From NCBI GenBank assembly GCA_016839345.1, contig JAEOUL010000152.1, positions 1 through 22,560 of the forward strand: a DNA stretch of 22,560 nucleotides, in the 5' to 3' direction. Position numbers and translations under genes: made by a program. This DNA comes from Candidatus Thorarchaeota archaeon. GTDB lineage: Archaea; Asgardarchaeota; Thorarchaeia; Thorarchaeales; Thorarchaeaceae. Under the pieces are notes generated by a model. It was not told the DNA's origin. It made no database searches and was given only the letters and a program-made list of their open reading frames with translations. How positions within the stretch are numbered: the stretch's first letter is position 1; each line of letters begins with the position of its first letter. Below are positions 15,400 through 22,161 of this stretch, in pieces.

Positions 15400-17043
15400 C
15401 ATGTCATGGAAGAACCTGATTTCTGGAGCTCCTGTTCTGAGGTTCAGGATTGTAACGATTCCAGGTGTTGGAACCACTCCCTGTTTCCTCATAAAATCTG
15501 TTTGTGATTGAAACGTTCCAGAGTTGATTATCTGTATTCCACGATAGTTGTCAACAGCATTGTGATGAGCATGTCCAAAGTGAACAACATCAGGAGGTGT
15601 ATCAATCACCATCCAGTCTCGATGAAGTGGAGCAAGTTCGGTTTTGCCTCCATAAAGAGGTGCTAAATGGCGCTTTTTGAGTAGCTCTTTCATTGGTGTT
15701 GCTGGGTCAGCATATGATGCTCCTGGAATGCTTGTCACTAAGTCATCCATACTATCACCATGAGTCATCAAGATATTCACACCCTCAACTATAAGCTGGC
15801 TTGGATCTCCCAGCATAGTGATACGGTTTCTAAGTTTATAGAGAGGTTCTGCAAATTCCTCAGAAATAGAAGGTTTTGGTAATGCCTGTCTACATGCATC
15901 GTGGTTTCCAGGGATGCAAAATATTTTGACATGTTTTGGTAGTTTTCGAATTTTGGTTGCAAAAAGAGCGTACTGATCATAGATACTTGTGATACTCAAG
16001 TCTAATCTTTGGGAGGGGTATACGCTAATCCCATCAACCATATCCCCTCCAACGAATAAGTACCGGATATCTTTGACAAGACGTTTATCCGACTCTTCCA
16101 CACCACGACCATTCATCCAATCAATGAATTGATCAAATTCGTCTTCTAGAAACTCCTTACTTCCACAGTGGATATCTGAGATAAAAACTGCATTCACATC
16201 ACGTTTTGCTCTTCCTACTGGCCGGGCTGTAGGAATACCCGGAAAAATCACATCGTCGACAATCATTCTGGCATCTTCATCTATATATCCTGAAAGACAA
16301 ACAACCTCATCTAGCATTAGGGAGTTTGCCTTTTTAGCGAGTTTTTGTCCCTTGAAGCCTTCCTGTGTTGCAGGAACTATGCAGACGATTGTAGAATAAC
16401 GTTCTTCAAAACGACCTTCTACACTTACCTTTTCGATATGCTCGAGCTCAACTATTACATTCTTGGATAATGATAGCCTTCGGTTCTTTACAGCACCAAG
16501 TACTATTTGTGATGGACGAGCCGAGGTGCGAAGCCCTTCCCTGCTCATTGCTTTCCTTGCTCTAGCAGATTCTTTTCGCAATTTTGCAGCATATGGAGAA
16601 ACAGCATTTTGTGTGTCAATTCTGCTCATATAGATGCGTTTGATACGAGTGAAGCGGTCTCGGAATAGTTCTAGAAAATCTTCAACGGTACCTTCGGATC
16701 CAACAAGATCCTGTCTAGGATTCTTTTCAACACGGTAATTCCATGTTGGACCTTTGATAATGGATTCAATATATTCTCTTGACAAAATGGGGGGGTGGTC
16801 TTCAGGGGTTTCAGCAGAGAGAACTGACTTTACTGTATCAATAGGTGACTCTTGGTCTACAATGTAGTCTAGAGCTGCTGGCGTGATTTGTAATCCAGAC
16901 TCTATTAATAATCTGAGCACATCACGACGAACTGTAGATGTCAATGGGTCACCGGATGATGTGATACGAGCTTCTCGTTTTAAACGTCTGCCATCTGGTA
17001 CCTTCTCAAATATCGATACGCGGGAAATGTAATAAGCATCCAT
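15391..17043 (-). CDS. polB: DNA polymerase II (PolD) small subunit DP1
   Basis: A 550-residue proofreading subunit of PolD, the replicative polymerase of most non-crenarchaeal archaea. An N-terminal helical/winged-helix part (VRRDVLRLLIESGLQITPAA, 38-57) is followed by a basic linker, an OB-fold region (about 178-270) and a calcineurin-type phosphoesterase domain. Metal-binding motifs are intact: FISDIHCGS (287-295), GGDMVDG (332-338), PGNHD (378-382), THGDSMDD (427-434) and GHAHHN (490-495). This supports active 3'-5' exonuclease. The large subunit DP2 is not in the window. The gene is convergent with orc1/cdc6 and divergent from the PhoU-like gene, with only 40 bases between the two starts. 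Confidence 0.95.
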   Translation of the reverse strand: MDAYYISRVSIFEKVPDGRRLKREARITSSGDPLTSTVRRDVLRLLIESGLQITPAALDYIVDQESPIDTVKSVLSAETPEDHPPILSREYIESIIKGPTWNYRVEKNPRQDLVGSEGTVEDFLELFRDRFTRIKRIYMSRIDTQNAVSPYAAKLRKESARARKAMSREGLRTSARPSQIVLGAVKNRRLSLSKNVIVELEHIEKVSVEGRFEERYSTIVCIVPATQEGFKGQKLAKKANSLMLDEVVCLSGYIDEDARMIVDDVIFPGIPTARPVGRAKRDVNAVFISDIHCGSKEFLEDEFDQFIDWMNGRGVEESDKRLVKDIRYLFVGGDMVDGISVYPSQRLDLSITSIYDQYALFATKIRKLPKHVKIFCIPGNHDACRQALPKPSISEEFAEPLYKLRNRITMLGDPSQLIVEGVNILMTHGDSMDDLVTSIPGASYADPATPMKELLKKRHLAPLYGGKTELAPLHRDWMVIDTPPDVVHFGHAHHNAVDNYRGIQIINSGTFQSQTDFMRKQGVVPTPGIVTILNLRTGAPEIRFFHDMSV

Positions 17044-17083
17044 CCAAAGTCATGGTCGACTTCCTTCTTCGGGTGAAGAGATT

Positions 17084-18064
17084 ATGGTAATCACAAGAAC
17101 CTTGCAGCAAACAGGTGGAAAAACTGGTAGTTCGTTTTTGATAATTCTACCAAAGGACTGGATAAATAGACAGAAATTAAGTAAAGGAGACTCTGTAGTC
17201 GTAGCTGAACGTGAAGATGGATGTTTGATTATTGATCCACGACTCGTAAAAACCGGAGAGAGAAAAATAACCACAGCGATGATTGTACAGAATCTTCGTT
17301 GGGAGATAACAAGCCGATATTTGCTTGGTTTTGATGAGATTCGTGTTGTTAGTAAAGAGCCAATAACTAATGATCAGAGAGACGAGTTAAAAGGAATAAT
17401 CAAACGGTTTGTTGCTCTTGAAGTCACTGATGAAGATGACTATCAGATTGTGTTACGATGTCTTGTTGATCCTTCAACTCTTCCTGTAAGTACTGCAATG
17501 CGTAGAATGCATTTGATAACTTCCAGAATGATAAATGACTCAATGAGAGCATATTTTGAGGGAAACATGGAATCTGCAGATGAAATAGTGAAACGAGACG
17601 AGGAGGTCGACCGTCTATTCTTTTTGATTGTTCGGGAACTTAGATCTGCGATTCAGTATCCTAGAATGAGTGAGATGATGAAACTTACGCCTGTAGAAGC
17701 GCTTGATTTTCGACTGGCAGTACAATATATTGAGAGAATAGCAGACTTGGCAGTTGATATTGCAAGATGGGTTGATGAACCAATTGATGAATCTTTAATC
17801 AAAAAGATTGAGCCCATTGTTGAGGAGGTATGTGTGATGCTGTCAGATGCTGTCAATAATCTCTTCAAATTCAATCCGAAAAAAGTGACCTCTGTTATCA
17901 AAGCAGAAAACAGATTGATATCCAAAACCGCAAAGCTTAGACAACATATCGTTGCTTCTCCTAATGGACAGCCACAAACCCAAGTCCAAGTAGTCGACAG
18001 CCTATTGAGAATGGGCGAGGCTGCAAAAGATATCGTAGACTTAGCATTACCTCATTACGAATAG
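17084..18064 (+). CDS. AbrB-PhoU domain protein (phosphate regulator-like)
   Basis: A 326-residue protein. It begins with an AbrB/SpoVT-like swapped-hairpin DNA-binding domain (GGKTGSSFLIILPKDWINRQ, KLSKGDSVVVAEREDGCLII, residues 11-51). Two PhoU-like helical bundles follow, with acidic metal-binding signatures such as ESADEIVKRDEEVDRLFFLI and EALDFRLAVQYIERIADLAVDI. This fusion is a common archaeal form of the phosphate-uptake regulator PhoU. No Pst transporter genes are nearby, so the regulated target is unknown. The ATG is eight bases after GGTGA. The gene ends 11 bases before the phosphohexomutase and probably forms an operon with it. Confidence 0.88.
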   Translation: MVITRTLQQTGGKTGSSFLIILPKDWINRQKLSKGDSVVVAEREDGCLIIDPRLVKTGERKITTAMIVQNLRWEITSRYLLGFDEIRVVSKEPITNDQRDELKGIIKRFVALEVTDEDDYQIVLRCLVDPSTLPVSTAMRRMHLITSRMINDSMRAYFEGNMESADEIVKRDEEVDRLFFLIVRELRSAIQYPRMSEMMKLTPVEALDFRLAVQYIERIADLAVDIARWVDEPIDESLIKKIEPIVEEVCVMLSDAVNNLFKFNPKKVTSVIKAENRLISKTAKLRQHIVASPNGQPQTQVQVVDSLLRMGEAAKDIVDLALPHYE

Positions 18065-18075
18065 AGGAATAGATT

Positions 18076-19458
18076 ATGACACAGAAACTGTTTGGTACAT
18101 CTGGTATCAGGGGATCAATCATTGAGCAATCAACTCCAGACCTCGCCCTTGGCTTGGGAAGAGCATTGGGTTCTTTTCTGGATGGAGAAGGGATTGTGGG
18201 CGTTAGTACTGACGCGCGGACATCACGTGAAATATTGGGAAGTGTCTTTATTGGTGGTGCTCTCTCGACAGGTGTTCATGTTGTAGATTTGGGAATAGCC
18301 CCAATGCCAGCTGCAGCATTCTTTAGCGCATTCAAAGAGATTTCAGCTTCAGTCATCATTACGGCAAGTCATAATCCTCCTACAGATAATGGATTCAAAT
18401 TCTTCAGTAATGGACGAGAGTTTATCAGATCGGAGGAGAAATTTCTGGAGAACTCTGTTTTTAATAATGAATATTTGATTGCACCATGGGATAAAATCGG
18501 ACAATTGTCAAAACAAAACATCAGGGTTGATTTTCTAAACACGGTCAAGAAGTTTCTCTTGAAAAGGGGTGAAGTAAGTAAGGGTACAAAAGTTCTGATT
18601 GATCTGGCGAACGGTGCCGCTACAGACTATACTCCTGAACTTCTCAAAAACCTTGGATTTTCGGTAACAACGATGAACTCTCATCAAGATGGTCATTTCC
18701 CGGGGAGACCTCCAGAACCATCCCCTGGAAATTTGGGGGATGCAATGAAGATGGCTGCAGAGTCTGATTTTGGGGTTACTATGTGCCATGACGGTGATGG
18801 CGACAGACTAGCTGTGATAGATGAGAAGGGAGAATTCATTGATCAGAACCGTGTAATTGCATTATTTGCTAGAGATGAAGTTGAGAGGAAAGGAGGCGGG
18901 ATAGTTCTTACTTCGATTGATACCTCTAGCGTTATTGATGAGATTGTAAACTCTGCAGGAGGAACTGTTGTTCGAATGCCTTTAGGGTCTCTTCAGGAGT
19001 TTCTGGCGGGGGATAATGGCAAAGATGTGATACTGGCCTCAGAGCCTTGGAAACCAATATTTACCGAGTTGGGTTGGTGGATGGATGGCATCACGGGAGC
19101 AGGGCGTTTTGCTCAGTTGGTTGATGAGCTCGGTGATGGTAGTTGTATGAAGTTGATGAAGACAATTCCCAAGTACCCAATGCTGAGGGATTTTGTCCCC
19201 TGTCCAGACAGTGTTAAGCAGCAATTCCTACCTCGTGTGAAGGAGCTGCTTGTCCCTGAGATTAGTGGTGTGGAGCGGGTTCTTGAGGTGGATGGAGTTC
19301 GGATAGAGAACAAAGATGGTTCCTATGTACTTGTAAGAGTATCAGGAACCGAACCAAAAGCTAGGGTGTATGTAGGTGCGAAAACACAGCAGACTGTGGA
19401 TACTCTAGCTGGGATTGCAAAGAAAGTAATGGAACAAGTATTGGACGAATTAAAGTGA
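18076..19458 (+). CDS. Phosphoglucosamine/phosphomannomutase family protein
   Basis: A 460-residue alpha-D-phosphohexomutase. Catalytic serine loop TASHNPP (S98), metal loop DGDGDR (239-244), phosphate-binding loop RVSGTEPKAR (421-430), and N-terminal LFGTSGIRG are all present. The sugar-binding loop, usually GEESGH or GEQSGH, reads SEPWKP (322-327), keeping only the glutamate. This variant makes the substrate uncertain. Glucosamine-6-phosphate (GlmM) for UDP-GlcNAc is the first candidate, and mannose- or glucose-phosphate are alternatives. It is 11 bases downstream of the PhoU-like gene. A weak repeat shared with the ferredoxin 3' end follows its stop. Confidence 0.9.
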   Translation: MTQKLFGTSGIRGSIIEQSTPDLALGLGRALGSFLDGEGIVGVSTDARTSREILGSVFIGGALSTGVHVVDLGIAPMPAAAFFSAFKEISASVIITASHNPPTDNGFKFFSNGREFIRSEEKFLENSVFNNEYLIAPWDKIGQLSKQNIRVDFLNTVKKFLLKRGEVSKGTKVLIDLANGAATDYTPELLKNLGFSVTTMNSHQDGHFPGRPPEPSPGNLGDAMKMAAESDFGVTMCHDGDGDRLAVIDEKGEFIDQNRVIALFARDEVERKGGGIVLTSIDTSSVIDEIVNSAGGTVVRMPLGSLQEFLAGDNGKDVILASEPWKPIFTELGWWMDGITGAGRFAQLVDELGDGSCMKLMKTIPKYPMLRDFVPCPDSVKQQFLPRVKELLVPEISGVERVLEVDGVRIENKDGSYVLVRVSGTEPKARVYVGAKTQQTVDTLAGIAKKVMEQVLDELK

Positions 19459-19462
19459 GAAA

Positions 19463-19491
19463 TGGCGCTGGATATGAGAACTAAACTAAGT
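19463..19491 (+). repeat. 29-base 3'-flank repeat, copy 1
   Basis: Starts five bases after the phosphohexomutase stop. It begins TGGCGC and ends AACTAAGT, identical at 22 of 29 positions to a copy after the ferredoxin stop (20212-20240). Both can form a small hairpin near the 3' end. Function unknown, possibly termination or RNA 3'-end structure. Confidence 0.4.
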
Positions 19492-19506
19492 CTAAATTTC
19501 TGTAAA

Positions 19507-19515
19507 GTTAAATAC
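19507..19515 (+). promoter_or_regulatory. TATA box of the ferredoxin gene
   Basis: GTTAAATAC centred near 19511 is 26 bases upstream of the GTG at 19538, exactly the spacing for a leaderless archaeal transcript. Confidence 0.6.
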
Positions 19516-19517
19516 AC

Positions 19518-19531
19518 AGTCTGTACAGACT
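19518..19531. promoter_or_regulatory. Perfect 14-bp palindrome between TATA box and start: probable operator
   Basis: AGTCTGTACAGACT is a perfect palindrome lying between the TATA box and the predicted start of transcription and translation at 19538. A dimeric repressor here would block RNA polymerase recruitment. The cysteine-rich product suggests a redox- or metal-responsive regulator, which is inference. Confidence 0.6.
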
Positions 19532-19537
19532 CTAAAC

Positions 19538-20203
19538 GTGAAGTCTTCCAAATACAATGACATGGAATTCTTTTCCAAAGAACGAGTTCAAGAAATTACC
19601 GGGGAATTCAAAGAGGTCATTGTCATTCCAGTCAATAGGACATTCGAGGGCGAAAACCGGGTCTACAGCTTTGCGGAAATGAAAGAGATATTGGAAAGCG
19701 CTAATAAAATAGCATCCGGACTATGTGGATGTAAGAGAAAGTATGAAAATTGTGACGCTCCTAAAGATGGCTGTATCAGTTTGGACGCGTGGGCGGATGA
19801 TTTTCTAGAAGATGAACCCACAACAGAGCACGAGATCAGTGTCGAAGAGGCACTTGAGTTGCTTCAGAAAAGCCACGAAGCAGGACTTGTACATATCTCT
19901 TATACAATGAAAGATGATGAGAAACCTGGTTTAATCTGTAGCTGCTGTCCGTGTTGTTGCCATACTCTTGGAAGCTTGATTAGAAATGGAACACATCCAA
20001 TGATGTTAACTTCAAAATATATTGCAGTGAATGATGACCAATTGTGTGTTCAATGTGGAAAATGCGTAGAAAGGTGCGTATTTGGTTCAAGAGATGTGAA
20101 AGATGATATCCTAGTTTACGATGACTTAATGTGCTTTGGTTGTGGATTATGTGTTTCGACTTGTCCTGAAGGCGCGATTAGCTTAGTTCCTAGGGAGAAT
20201 TAA
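19538..20203 (+). CDS. Cysteine-rich dicluster ferredoxin-type protein
   Basis: A 221-residue protein with 18 cysteines. The C-terminal 50 residues form a standard two [4Fe-4S] ferredoxin (C170/173/176/180 and C199/202/205/209). Upstream, CGCKRKYENCDAPKDGC (C63, C65, C72, C79) and a dense CSCCPCCC (134-141) form a second cysteine-rich module of the kind found in some '4Fe-4S binding protein' families of anaerobes. That module may hold another cluster. No membrane segment. The GTG start is chosen because the TATA spacing predicts initiation there; an ATG at 19562 is the alternative. It is a single gene with its own promoter and operator-like palindrome, probably a regulated soluble redox carrier or redox enzyme subunit. 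Confidence 0.82.
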   Translation: MKSSKYNDMEFFSKERVQEITGEFKEVIVIPVNRTFEGENRVYSFAEMKEILESANKIASGLCGCKRKYENCDAPKDGCISLDAWADDFLEDEPTTEHEISVEEALELLQKSHEAGLVHISYTMKDDEKPGLICSCCPCCCHTLGSLIRNGTHPMMLTSKYIAVNDDQLCVQCGKCVERCVFGSRDVKDDILVYDDLMCFGCGLCVSTCPEGAISLVPREN

Positions 20204-20211
20204 TTATGAAG

Positions 20212-20240
20212 TGGCGCCGGGGATGAAACTTGAACTAAGT
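20212..20240 (+). repeat. 29-base 3'-flank repeat, copy 2
   Basis: Second copy of the element after the phosphohexomutase gene, nine bases after the ferredoxin stop. It overlaps the stronger hairpin at 20221-20250. Confidence 0.4.
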
Positions 20241-20250
20241 TTTCTCATCC
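20221..20250 (+). terminator. Hairpin downstream of the ferredoxin gene
   Basis: GGATGAAACTT pairs with AAGTTTTCTCATCC around loop GAACT, about 11 base pairs with a three-base bulge. No T tract follows, so a terminator role is tentative; it could be an RNA 3'-end structure. Confidence 0.35.
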
Positions 20251-20309
20251 ATCAATGATAGCTGAGGTGAAAACCACTTTTGCTGGCTTAATGCTAACCA
20301 ACAGTAATG

Positions 20310-20317
20310 TTTTATTC
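20310..20317 (+). promoter_or_regulatory. TATA box of tRNA-Ser
   Basis: TTTTATTC centred near 20313 lies about 26 bases before the expected transcription start just ahead of the tRNA 5' end. Confidence 0.5.
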
Positions 20318-20377
20318 GAACTAATCAATTGGAGCATTAGGCCGAGGTATCCAAGTGGCTACGGAGACGGTCTCGAA

Positions 20378-20392
20378 GCCAGTTGGCGGGGC
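20378..20392 (+). other. tRNA-Ser intron 1, canonical position 37/38
   Basis: Fifteen bases. The bulge-helix-bulge motif is exact: outer anticodon stem ACGGT/ACCGT, central helix CTCG (20372-20375) with CGGG (20387-20390), 5' bulge AAG cut before its last base, 3' bulge GCA cut before its last base, and inner hairpin CC-AGTT-GG. Confidence 0.85.
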
Positions 20393-20417
20393 AACCGTTG
20401 CCCTCGAGGCTCGTGAG

Positions 20418-20448
20418 ACCACGTGTAGATACTGACACGAGGCACGAA
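20418..20448 (+). other. tRNA-Ser intron 2, non-canonical position 53/54 in the T arm
   Basis: Thirty-one bases. Central helix CGTG (20412-20415) with CACG (20443-20446), 5' bulge AGA and 3' bulge AAT each cut after two bases. The inner helix is CC/GG plus CGTGT/ACACG around AGATACTG. Excision restores GTGAG-TTCGAAT-CTCAT exactly. The outer helix is weak, so this is a relaxed motif. Confidence 0.75.
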
Positions 20449-20484
20449 TTCGAATCTCATCCTCGGCGCCATATTCTAACTCCT

Positions 20485-20715
20485 TTAGTCCCATTCTGGT
20501 CGTGGAGGATAACTCTCATCATTATCTCTCAATTGAGATTTGAAATCAAGAAACATTTCCTCAAGAATTTCAGGATTCTCATCATCTATTCGAAGAGATA
20601 CTTTGAAAGCGTCGACCAAACGTTCATGATTTTCGAATGCTTTTTCAAATAATATCGAATCATTTCCCAGAGGATCTGAGAGCGCATCGAGGTAACTGGA
20701 TGTGATGAGTGAGGT
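20485..20715 (-). pseudogene. Coding-like fragment without a start codon
   Basis: On the minus strand a frame runs from just after a TGA (20716-20718) to a TAA at 20485-20487, about 76 codons. Its composition looks like real protein (LDALSDPLGNDSILFEKAF, then NPEILEEMFLDFKSQLRD and SYPPRPEWD). No ATG, GTG or good TTG begins it; an internal TTG would give only about 45 residues. It directly follows the LRR gene stop but in another frame. It may be the remains of a gene or a frameshifted C-terminal part of one. Family not recognised. It fills the gap between the tRNA and LRR gene. Confidence 0.4.
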
Positions 20716-20725
20716 TCATGGACAG

Positions 20726-21316
20726 TTATTGTCTGCTCTGATTCTTACCCCATTTATACCATACCCCATTCTCGTTAACGTTAACCTCCCAATCGAGTTT
20801 TACATCCACCCCATTTGGAAGCGGTGACAGGTCAATTCTTTCGAGCCACTTTAGACTCGCTAAAGTGAGTTTCTGCAAATTAATGCATGAGGCTAATGGT
20901 GTAAGATTCAACTCCCGAAAACTATTGTGTGATAGAAAGAGGTATTGCAATTCCGTGCATGAAGATAAGGGAGAGAGATCAATACTCTGAAGCTGGTTGT
21001 TGTGGAGATCAAGTCTTATCAAGTCTTTACAGTTCAAGAGAGGACTAAGATCGATTTCACGGAGCCAATTACTTGACAAAATTAATTTCTGAAGATGAGG
21101 ACAGTATGTCAGTGGCTCAAGATCTATACGTTCAAGATGATTTCCGGATAGTCCGAGTTCACGCAAATTAGGGAAAGAGGAGAGAGGAGAAAGGTCAATC
21201 TCACTTATGATATAAGCTTGAATATAGATTTGACGTTCTCCGGGACCTATTTCGTAGTCTAATTCGAGATGATGCTCTTTACCGCTTTTGTCAATAACAC
21301 GAAAAGTGACACTCAT
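20726..21316 (-). CDS. Small leucine-rich-repeat protein
   Basis: A 196-residue protein. After an N-terminal beta segment (TFRVIDKSGKEHHLELDYEI) there are about five or six LRR units of 22-23 residues with the pattern IDLSPLxxCxxLQxLxLSxNxL, for example near residues 40, 63, 86, 109 and 132. It then has a non-repeat cap ending in GVWYKWGKNQ. There is no signal peptide or membrane segment, so it is likely cytosolic and protein-binding. LRR proteins with this 'DLSPL' repeat are, to my knowledge, common in Asgard archaea. The ATG is preceded by GAGG at very short spacing, so initiation may depend on the overlapping small upstream frame. Confidence 0.8.
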   Translation of the reverse strand: MSVTFRVIDKSGKEHHLELDYEIGPGERQIYIQAYIISEIDLSPLSSFPNLRELGLSGNHLERIDLEPLTYCPHLQKLILSSNWLREIDLSPLLNCKDLIRLDLHNNQLQSIDLSPLSSCTELQYLFLSHNSFRELNLTPLASCINLQKLTLASLKWLERIDLSPLPNGVDVKLDWEVNVNENGVWYKWGKNQSRQ

Positions 21317-21506
21317 ACCTCATTCTCCATGACTCCTCTTCTAGAACACAACTCCAAGATAAGTCTTGATTAGAGATTTGGATTAGCCTTCCAAGGTCGA
21401 CGAATCTAGGAATAATAGACAAGATTATCGTTGTCCTTCTATTAGGAGTGTTGGCATTTCCAAGAGAAGACTGAAGTTTAGAAAGGACTTCAAAAGGCAC
21501 GGTCAC
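21291..21506 (-). CDS. Possible small protein overlapping the LRR gene start
   Basis: A 71-residue frame from GTG 21506 (or 21509) to a TGA inside the LRR gene. A TATA box, TATAATC at about 21528-21534, predicts transcription starting near 21504, so it could be leaderless and lead the LRR transcript. The sequence (PFEVLSKLQSSLGNANTPNR, RFVDLGRLIQISNQDLSWSC) is plausible but has no motif I recognise. It overlaps the LRR start by 26 bases. It may equally be an untranslated leader. Confidence 0.25.
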   Translation of the reverse strand: MTVPFEVLSKLQSSLGNANTPNRRTTIILSIIPRFVDLGRLIQISNQDLSWSCVLEEESWRMRYECHFSCY

Positions 21507-21674
21507 CACTCAGAGGAAACAACATATGATTATATCCCTAATTGTAATCCGTTCTCTTTGGATATCTTGTGTTAGTGTAGTGTACTCTTCCACTATCCCG
21601 CCTCCATAGCTACTAGGAGACCCCGGCTGAATCTGATTCAGTCTTTGTTAAGATATAACGTTAATTGTCTGTAA
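21507..21674. other. Intergenic region between LRR and DsrE-like genes
   Basis: No convincing gene. It contains the TATA-like element for the LRR side (21528-21534) and a 15-base palindrome at 21627-21641. The rest is unremarkable. Confidence 0.4.
21627..21641. repeat. 15-base palindrome CTGAATC-T-GATTCAG
   Basis: Seven-base perfect arms around a single T, 34 bases downstream of the DsrE-like stop. It could be an operator or part of a terminator; no T tract on the minus strand supports the latter. Confidence 0.4.
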
Positions 21675-22016
21675 TCAGAACGTGAGAATTGAATATCCAG
21701 CACCAATGAACTTCAATAGATCACTATGCCCCTTTAGCTCGCCTTTCAATGGTATTCCAAGCTTCTCTGCAGCCTCGGTTGCTTCAAATGCAGAGGTGCA
21801 GGCTTTACAAGCATGGTCGATGATTCCAAGCTCCATTGCTTTGTCGAAGACAGGGAGTTTGATTGTACCTTCTGCAATTCCAATCAATAGCTTCGGCGAG
21901 GCACACTCAAGAACAGTTGCGACCTCATGTCCATTCTCGTGAAAATTGATCGCATTCAGAAGTAGGTGGTACAGCTGCATCTTGTTATCATCTGTTGCTA
22001 AGAACATGTATTTCAT
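21675..22016 (-). CDS. DsrE-like family protein
   Basis: A 113-residue protein resembling the small DsrE/DsrF-type fold. It starts with MKYMFLATDDNKMQLYHLLLN, continues with a helix-strand-helix core (HEVATVLECASPKLLIGIAE) and has two close cysteines in HACKACTSAF, then LGIPLKGELKGHSDLLKFIG and a C-terminal strand. C83 and C86 (approximate) are candidates for sulfur or thiol chemistry as in sulfurtransferase relatives. ATG 22016 is chosen because the family begins with such a strand; the frame extends to 22118 but the added residues look non-native. It is a single gene with no sulfur-relay partners adjacent. Confidence 0.7.
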   Translation of the reverse strand: MKYMFLATDDNKMQLYHLLLNAINFHENGHEVATVLECASPKLLIGIAEGTIKLPVFDKAMELGIIDHACKACTSAFEATEAAEKLGIPLKGELKGHSDLLKFIGAGYSILTF

Positions 22017-22161
22017 GATAAACCCCACATGAGTAGGCACTAACGGGATAATGAGGATTACTGAAAATATGGGGTGGGAGAAATTATCTATTAATATCTT
22101 GGTATCCATAATACTCAATACAGGGAAGTAATCCTAAATCAGAATTGGAGAGTTTACATTA
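22017..22161. promoter_or_regulatory. Divergent intergenic region
   Basis: Separates the DsrE-like gene from the plus-strand gene at 22162. CCTAAATC at about 22131-22138 is placed to serve as TATA box for a leaderless start at 22162. CATATTTTC on the minus strand near 22068-22076 is a weak candidate for the other gene. Confidence 0.35.

Larger units (their letters stand above)
20341..20471 (+). tRNA. tRNA-Ser(CGA) with two introns, CCA encoded
   Basis: Acceptor stem GCCGAGG/CCTCGGC with discriminator G and encoded CCA. D arm TCC/GGA around AAGTGGCTAC. Anticodon stem ACGGT/ACCGT with loop CTCGAAA after removal of a 15-base intron; anticodon CGA is at 20374-20376. A long variable arm (GCC CTCGA GGC) marks a class II tRNA, and G73 agrees with serine. 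The T stem GTGAG (20413-20417) pairs with CTCAT (20456-20460) around the standard loop TTCGAAT only after removal of a second 31-base intron. The mature tRNA is 85 bases with CCA. Both introns fit bulge-helix-bulge splicing motifs. It follows the ferredoxin gene by 137 bases and has its own TATA box. Confidence 0.9.

Noticed and set aside
20383..20652. Plus-strand 89-codon frame
   Set aside because: It starts inside the tRNA gene and runs opposite the better coding-like minus frame.
22017..22118. Hydrophobic N-terminal extension of the DsrE-like protein, looking like a membrane segment
   Set aside because: The MKYMFLA strand at ATG 22016 is the natural start of the fold; the extension looks like translated promoter region.
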